46,912 bases of DNA from Pseudanabaena sp. GTDB taxonomy: Bacteria > Cyanobacteriota > Cyanobacteriia > Pseudanabaenales > Pseudanabaenaceae. Below, in pieces: positions 43,921-46,912 of the stretch. The notes beneath the pieces are model-generated. The model worked only from the letters and a program-made list of their open reading frames with translations, searched no databases and was not told where the DNA came from. Location of the stretch: the NCBI GenBank assembly GCA_003249035.1, contig QBMK01000030.1:1-46912 (forward strand), in the 5' to 3' direction. The position numbers were made by a program, and so were the translations under genes. How positions within the stretch are numbered: position 1 is the first letter of the stretch; each line of letters opens with the position of its first letter.

Positions 43921-46710
43921 CTATAAACCATTACCGATCGCAAAAAATGCTGACCAGTATTTGGGATGATTAAACTCTGAAGAACGAATCAAGGAAACTT
44001 GCGCCCTTTGTAAAGCTTCAGTAGTCGTGACATTGTCTTTTTTGAGTTCTTGATAAAATGCTGCCATGAGAGCCTGCGTGCCAGCATCATCGACCAACCA
44101 GAGAGAGGCGATCGCATTTTTTGCTCCTGCTTTCTGAACTTGATAGCCAAAACCCAAGATTTCCACACCATCACCGAGTTTGCCCACGCCAGTCTGACAG
44201 GCACTCAGCACGATCAAATCTATATTCGGAATTTGCCAATCGGTGATTTCATTGAGAAGGATTTTGTCGCCATTGCCGAAGATGATGAAGGAGTTCTCTG
44301 GTCTACCAATATTAAACGAAGCATGGGTAGCAAGATGGAGAATGTTGTAATTTTTAAATTTTGATTCGATCGCTTGTCGGCTAAATTTATCTTCAGTTAA
44401 GGTGACTGAGTTTTGGAACGAATTTGCGATCGCTTGAACTTCTTTTAGCGTCGCAGGTAATGCATTTTGTCCAAACTTTTTCTCGCCTGCTTTGCCACCA
44501 AATGCGGCTGCGAGGATGTTGGGCTGAGTCTTTAGCCTTGGCGCAAAGTCGAAGAGGCTGTAGGCGATCAAGTTACTAATGCGGTATTTCTCTGCTAGCC
44601 ATTGTTTGCCGTCATAGAGTGCGGCAATGGGAATATAGCGCAAGATGCCATCGGGTGCATAGAGAATTGTGGTGGCTTTGGCTTGGATGAGTTCGATTTC
44701 GATGGGCTTAATCAGCAATTTGTAGAGTTGTGCCGCAGGTTCTTTGTAATCTTCGGAGCCTGCATCGAGAAGTGCCGCTTTAAAATCAATCACTAGGTTT
44801 TCTAGTTCTTTTTGGGAGATTTTGACGGTGCGGCTGATGGGGATGGTGTTGGGTGAGAAGAGGATGATTTCGAGGTGATCGCTAAGAATCAAGGGATACA
44901 GTAAAGCGGTTCCTTGAGGAATTTTTTGGAGATAGTCTGGTACTTTGTTGATTTCTGATTTGGGAAGTTGTTGGATTTTGTTAGCAAGTTGGCTGTTAAT
45001 TTCAGGACTATTCTCAAAGCTAATTGCTAACAACTTATCGTTCATAGCTTTCTCGGGTTCTAGAAGTCGGACACCTTGCGCCGATCTGTCGCTGCCTTTG
45101 ATGTTTTTGAGATAGTCTTCGAGTTCTTGGACTTTGAGGAGATCGAGGACTTGTAGGGCTTCCACGATGCGACCTTGCTGAATCAGTAGGTCGGCGAGGC
45201 GTTTATAGCTGCTAGAAACTCTTTCTAAATAGGATTTTTGGATGTCTTTATCGAGTTTACGGATATCTTTGCGAATCGCTTCGCGGACGTTGATTGATTG
45301 TTTGTAAAAGAGAATCGCTAGTTCGGGTTGATCTAGTTTGGAAATAATATAACCAAATCTGCTTAGAACTCTCCCTTCAGCCTCACGATCTCCAATTTGT
45401 CTAAATATAGTTAAAGCTTTCTGATAGTAATCAATCGCTTTGGGAGACTGATTTAGATTGTTGTAGGCATTACCCAAAGCATTTAATGACCTAGCTTGCC
45501 CCTGTGAGTCATTGATTTGTTCTTTTATACCTAAAGCCTGACTATAAACTTCAATTGAGCGTTCATATTGACCTAAATTTTGGAAGACATTGCCCATATT
45601 GTTCAAAGTGTTAGCTTCGCTCTGAAGATCGCCAATTTGTTTGAAAATGGGCAGAGATTGGTCATAAAACATAAGAGAACGCTCAAATTGCCCCAAATTA
45701 CTATAAGAAATGCCTAGACCATTTAAACTTAAACCTTCGCTCTGACGATCTCCAATTTGTCTAAATATGTTGAGAGACTGACTGTAAAAATCAATTGCTT
45801 TCTGGTACTGCCCCAAACTGCGGTAAATAAATCCCTGTATACCTAATGAATTAGCTTCACCTTGAAGATCATGAATGTGTTTGGCAATTTCTAGTGACTG
45901 CTGAGAAAGTGCGATCGCTTGTTGATATTGACTCAGATTGCGATATACGATTCCTAGATTATTAAGTAACTTGGCTTCATTAAGGCGATCGCTAGATTGC
46001 CTAAAAATCACAAGAGCTTGCTGATAGAAAGTAACGCTCTCATGAAACTTGCCCAAATAGTCATAAACAATTCCTAAACTATTCAAGGCCATCGCTTCTC
46101 CATCACGATCTGCAATTTGTCGAAATATTGACAAGGCTTGCTGTGATAAATCTACAGATTTTTTAAAGTCTCCCAAGTCCCCATAAACACCACCAATATT
46201 GTTCAAAGAGTCAGCTTGACAGCCTAAACTATTATTCCGCTGCTTTAATTCTTGTGATTGCTGATGATATGCAAAAGCTTGTTGAGAATCAATTAGGTGT
46301 TTATAAAAAGTTTTTAGAGTAGCTAGTGCTTTAGCCTCTCGGTTTGGAACATTCACTTTTTCACATATAGATAAAGCTTCCTGATGTAAGTCCAGAGCTA
46401 ATTTATATTCACTCAAATTACGGTAAGCTCTACCAATATTATTTAATGTACTGGCTTCTCCAACTGGATTATGATCTTCACGGTATAGATCTAGTGATTT
46501 TTGCCAAAACTGGATAGCTTTTTTGTAATCACTGAATTGATACTCACGATTTCCTTGCTCTATAAAACTTTCTACTTCCAAATTGCGATTCTGTAATGTC
46601 GTCGCTTCGGTAGTCCTGAGATTAATGTCATGCGGTAATATCAAGCCAAAAACACTAATAATTACTGCCGTCAAACATGCCATGACGAGTAAGTAGATCC
46701 GAGAAGCCAT
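43921..46710 (-). CDS. TPR-CHAT caspase-like protein
   Basis: 929 residues. An N-terminal hydrophobic segment (about 5-25, YLLVMACLTAVIISVFGL) is a signal or anchor. About ten TPR-type repeats of 40 residues follow (residues 45-460, units such as SLNNIGRAYRNLSEYKLAL), then a linker and a C-terminal CHAT domain (about 640-929) with the caspase-like dyad H796 (LHLATHASF) and C838 (VLSACQTGVG). CHAT proteins are cysteine peptidases or peptidase-like effectors in bacterial conflict systems and in signalling. The TPR repeats would bind partners. A near-identical gene ends just upstream in transcription order, so this is a tandem duplicate. Confidence 0.93.
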   Translation of the reverse strand: MASRIYLLVMACLTAVIISVFGLILPHDINLRTTEATTLQNRNLEVESFIEQGNREYQFSDYKKAIQFWQKSLDLYREDHNPVGEASTLNNIGRAYRNLSEYKLALDLHQEALSICEKVNVPNREAKALATLKTFYKHLIDSQQAFAYHQQSQELKQRNNSLGCQADSLNNIGGVYGDLGDFKKSVDLSQQALSIFRQIADRDGEAMALNSLGIVYDYLGKFHESVTFYQQALVIFRQSSDRLNEAKLLNNLGIVYRNLSQYQQAIALSQQSLEIAKHIHDLQGEANSLGIQGFIYRSLGQYQKAIDFYSQSLNIFRQIGDRQSEGLSLNGLGISYSNLGQFERSLMFYDQSLPIFKQIGDLQSEANTLNNMGNVFQNLGQYERSIEVYSQALGIKEQINDSQGQARSLNALGNAYNNLNQSPKAIDYYQKALTIFRQIGDREAEGRVLSRFGYIISKLDQPELAILFYKQSINVREAIRKDIRKLDKDIQKSYLERVSSSYKRLADLLIQQGRIVEALQVLDLLKVQELEDYLKNIKGSDRSAQGVRLLEPEKAMNDKLLAISFENSPEINSQLANKIQQLPKSEINKVPDYLQKIPQGTALLYPLILSDHLEIILFSPNTIPISRTVKISQKELENLVIDFKAALLDAGSEDYKEPAAQLYKLLIKPIEIELIQAKATTILYAPDGILRYIPIAALYDGKQWLAEKYRISNLIAYSLFDFAPRLKTQPNILAAAFGGKAGEKKFGQNALPATLKEVQAIANSFQNSVTLTEDKFSRQAIESKFKNYNILHLATHASFNIGRPENSFIIFGNGDKILLNEITDWQIPNIDLIVLSACQTGVGKLGDGVEILGFGYQVQKAGAKNAIASLWLVDDAGTQALMAAFYQELKKDNVTTTEALQRAQVSLIRSSEFNHPKYWSAFFAIGNGL

Positions 46711-46820
46711 AAGACTACCTTTGAGTTGGAATAGTGACTTTATATTTTAACCAGATTATAGTTATGGGAAGACCAAAGCTATTCCACTTCCATACTTTTG
46801 GCTGCTTCCAACCCATCATT
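46711..46820. other. Gap between two TPR-CHAT genes
   Basis: 110 bp with no ORF or clear hairpin. It must carry the 5' region of the 929-residue gene and the end of its upstream copy. Confidence 0.4.
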
Positions 46821-46912
46821 TCACAAACCATTACCGATCGCAAAAAATGCCGACCAGTATTTGGGATGATTAAACTCTGAAGAACGAATCAAGGAAACTT
46901 GCGCCCTTTGTA
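46821..46912 (-). CDS. Partial second TPR-CHAT gene (3' end)
   Basis: Last 30 codons of a gene that continues beyond the window. The 88 bp from 46825 to 46912 equal 43925-44012 with a single difference (T at 43951, C at 46851), exactly 2,900 bp apart. The protein end is the same (SAFFAIGNGL), but the stop codon is TGA instead of TAG. This shows a recent tandem duplication or gene conversion between CHAT genes. Confidence 0.9.
   Translation of the reverse strand, partial: QRAQVSLIRSSEFNHPKYWSAFFAIGNGL

Noticed and set aside
43921-46710. DNA repeats in the TPR region as a CRISPR-like array
   Set aside because: They follow the about 120-bp period of TPR units in frame and are imperfect.

Overview
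The window looks like chromosomal DNA of a filamentous or unicellular cyanobacterium, most plausibly a Pseudanabaena-type lineage (the genus is inference, not proven). The reasons are dense HIP1 octamers (GCGATCGC) across almost all genes, moderate-to-low GC, and families typical of cyanobacteria: GUN4, DUF3352, DUF2811, a UbiB/ABC1 kinase, a PP2C phosphatase, a MenH-like phylloquinone enzyme, an MCE transporter with NfeD, a pentapeptide-repeat protein, and TPR-CHAT and cyclase-NACHT signalling proteins. No phage, rRNA, CRISPR or complete transposase gene was seen. One tRNA (Phe, GAA) is present.

Layout. 1-9.8 kb (+ strand): an RNase R/RNB-like protein that lacks the catalytic residues, a CLC chloride transporter with CBS domains, then a two-gene unit in which a GUN4 domain is broken in two. 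Its N-half ends one gene, and its C-half is fused to the tail of the next gene, an Hpt phosphotransfer protein. A DUF3352 exported protein and RdgB follow. 10-20.7 kb (mostly - strand): housekeeping genes (DHH phosphoesterase, MogA (+), RibD-C reductase, FKBP isomerase, tRNA-Phe, YdcF-like, RecR, HEXXH protein, PP2C phosphatase, UbiB kinase, VanZ, asparaginase). 21-26 kb (+): an overlapping ABC/MCE/NfeD lipid-transport operon, a cluster of three DnaA-box-like sites in an AT-rich gap, a DUF2811 protein and a HemY-type protoporphyrinogen oxidase. 26-31.4 kb (-): GH10 glycosidase, pentapeptide protein, ABC-F ATPase, leucine-rich-repeat protein. 31.4-39 kb (+): MenH-like hydrolase, MFS transporter, and an RND efflux pair (adaptor and pump). 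39-46.9 kb (-): a signalling/conflict-type cluster of tandem TPR-CHAT protease-like genes (the second runs off the window), a class III nucleotide cyclase-NACHT-membrane protein, a separate ORF that resembles the missing C-terminal part of that NACHT protein, and an unknown anchored protein.

Three features stand out. First, two proteins appear as split genes (GUN4 and NACHT). Second, the right-hand end joins a cyclase-NACHT sensor to CHAT effectors. Third, the intergenic regions hold a large set of long, near-perfect hairpins. Their stems differ at every locus, but many share a GGCGCAAAGCGCC-like centre; two sit inside about 115-bp MITE-like elements with TATAGC inverted ends. Most lie just downstream of genes and could act as bidirectional terminators.
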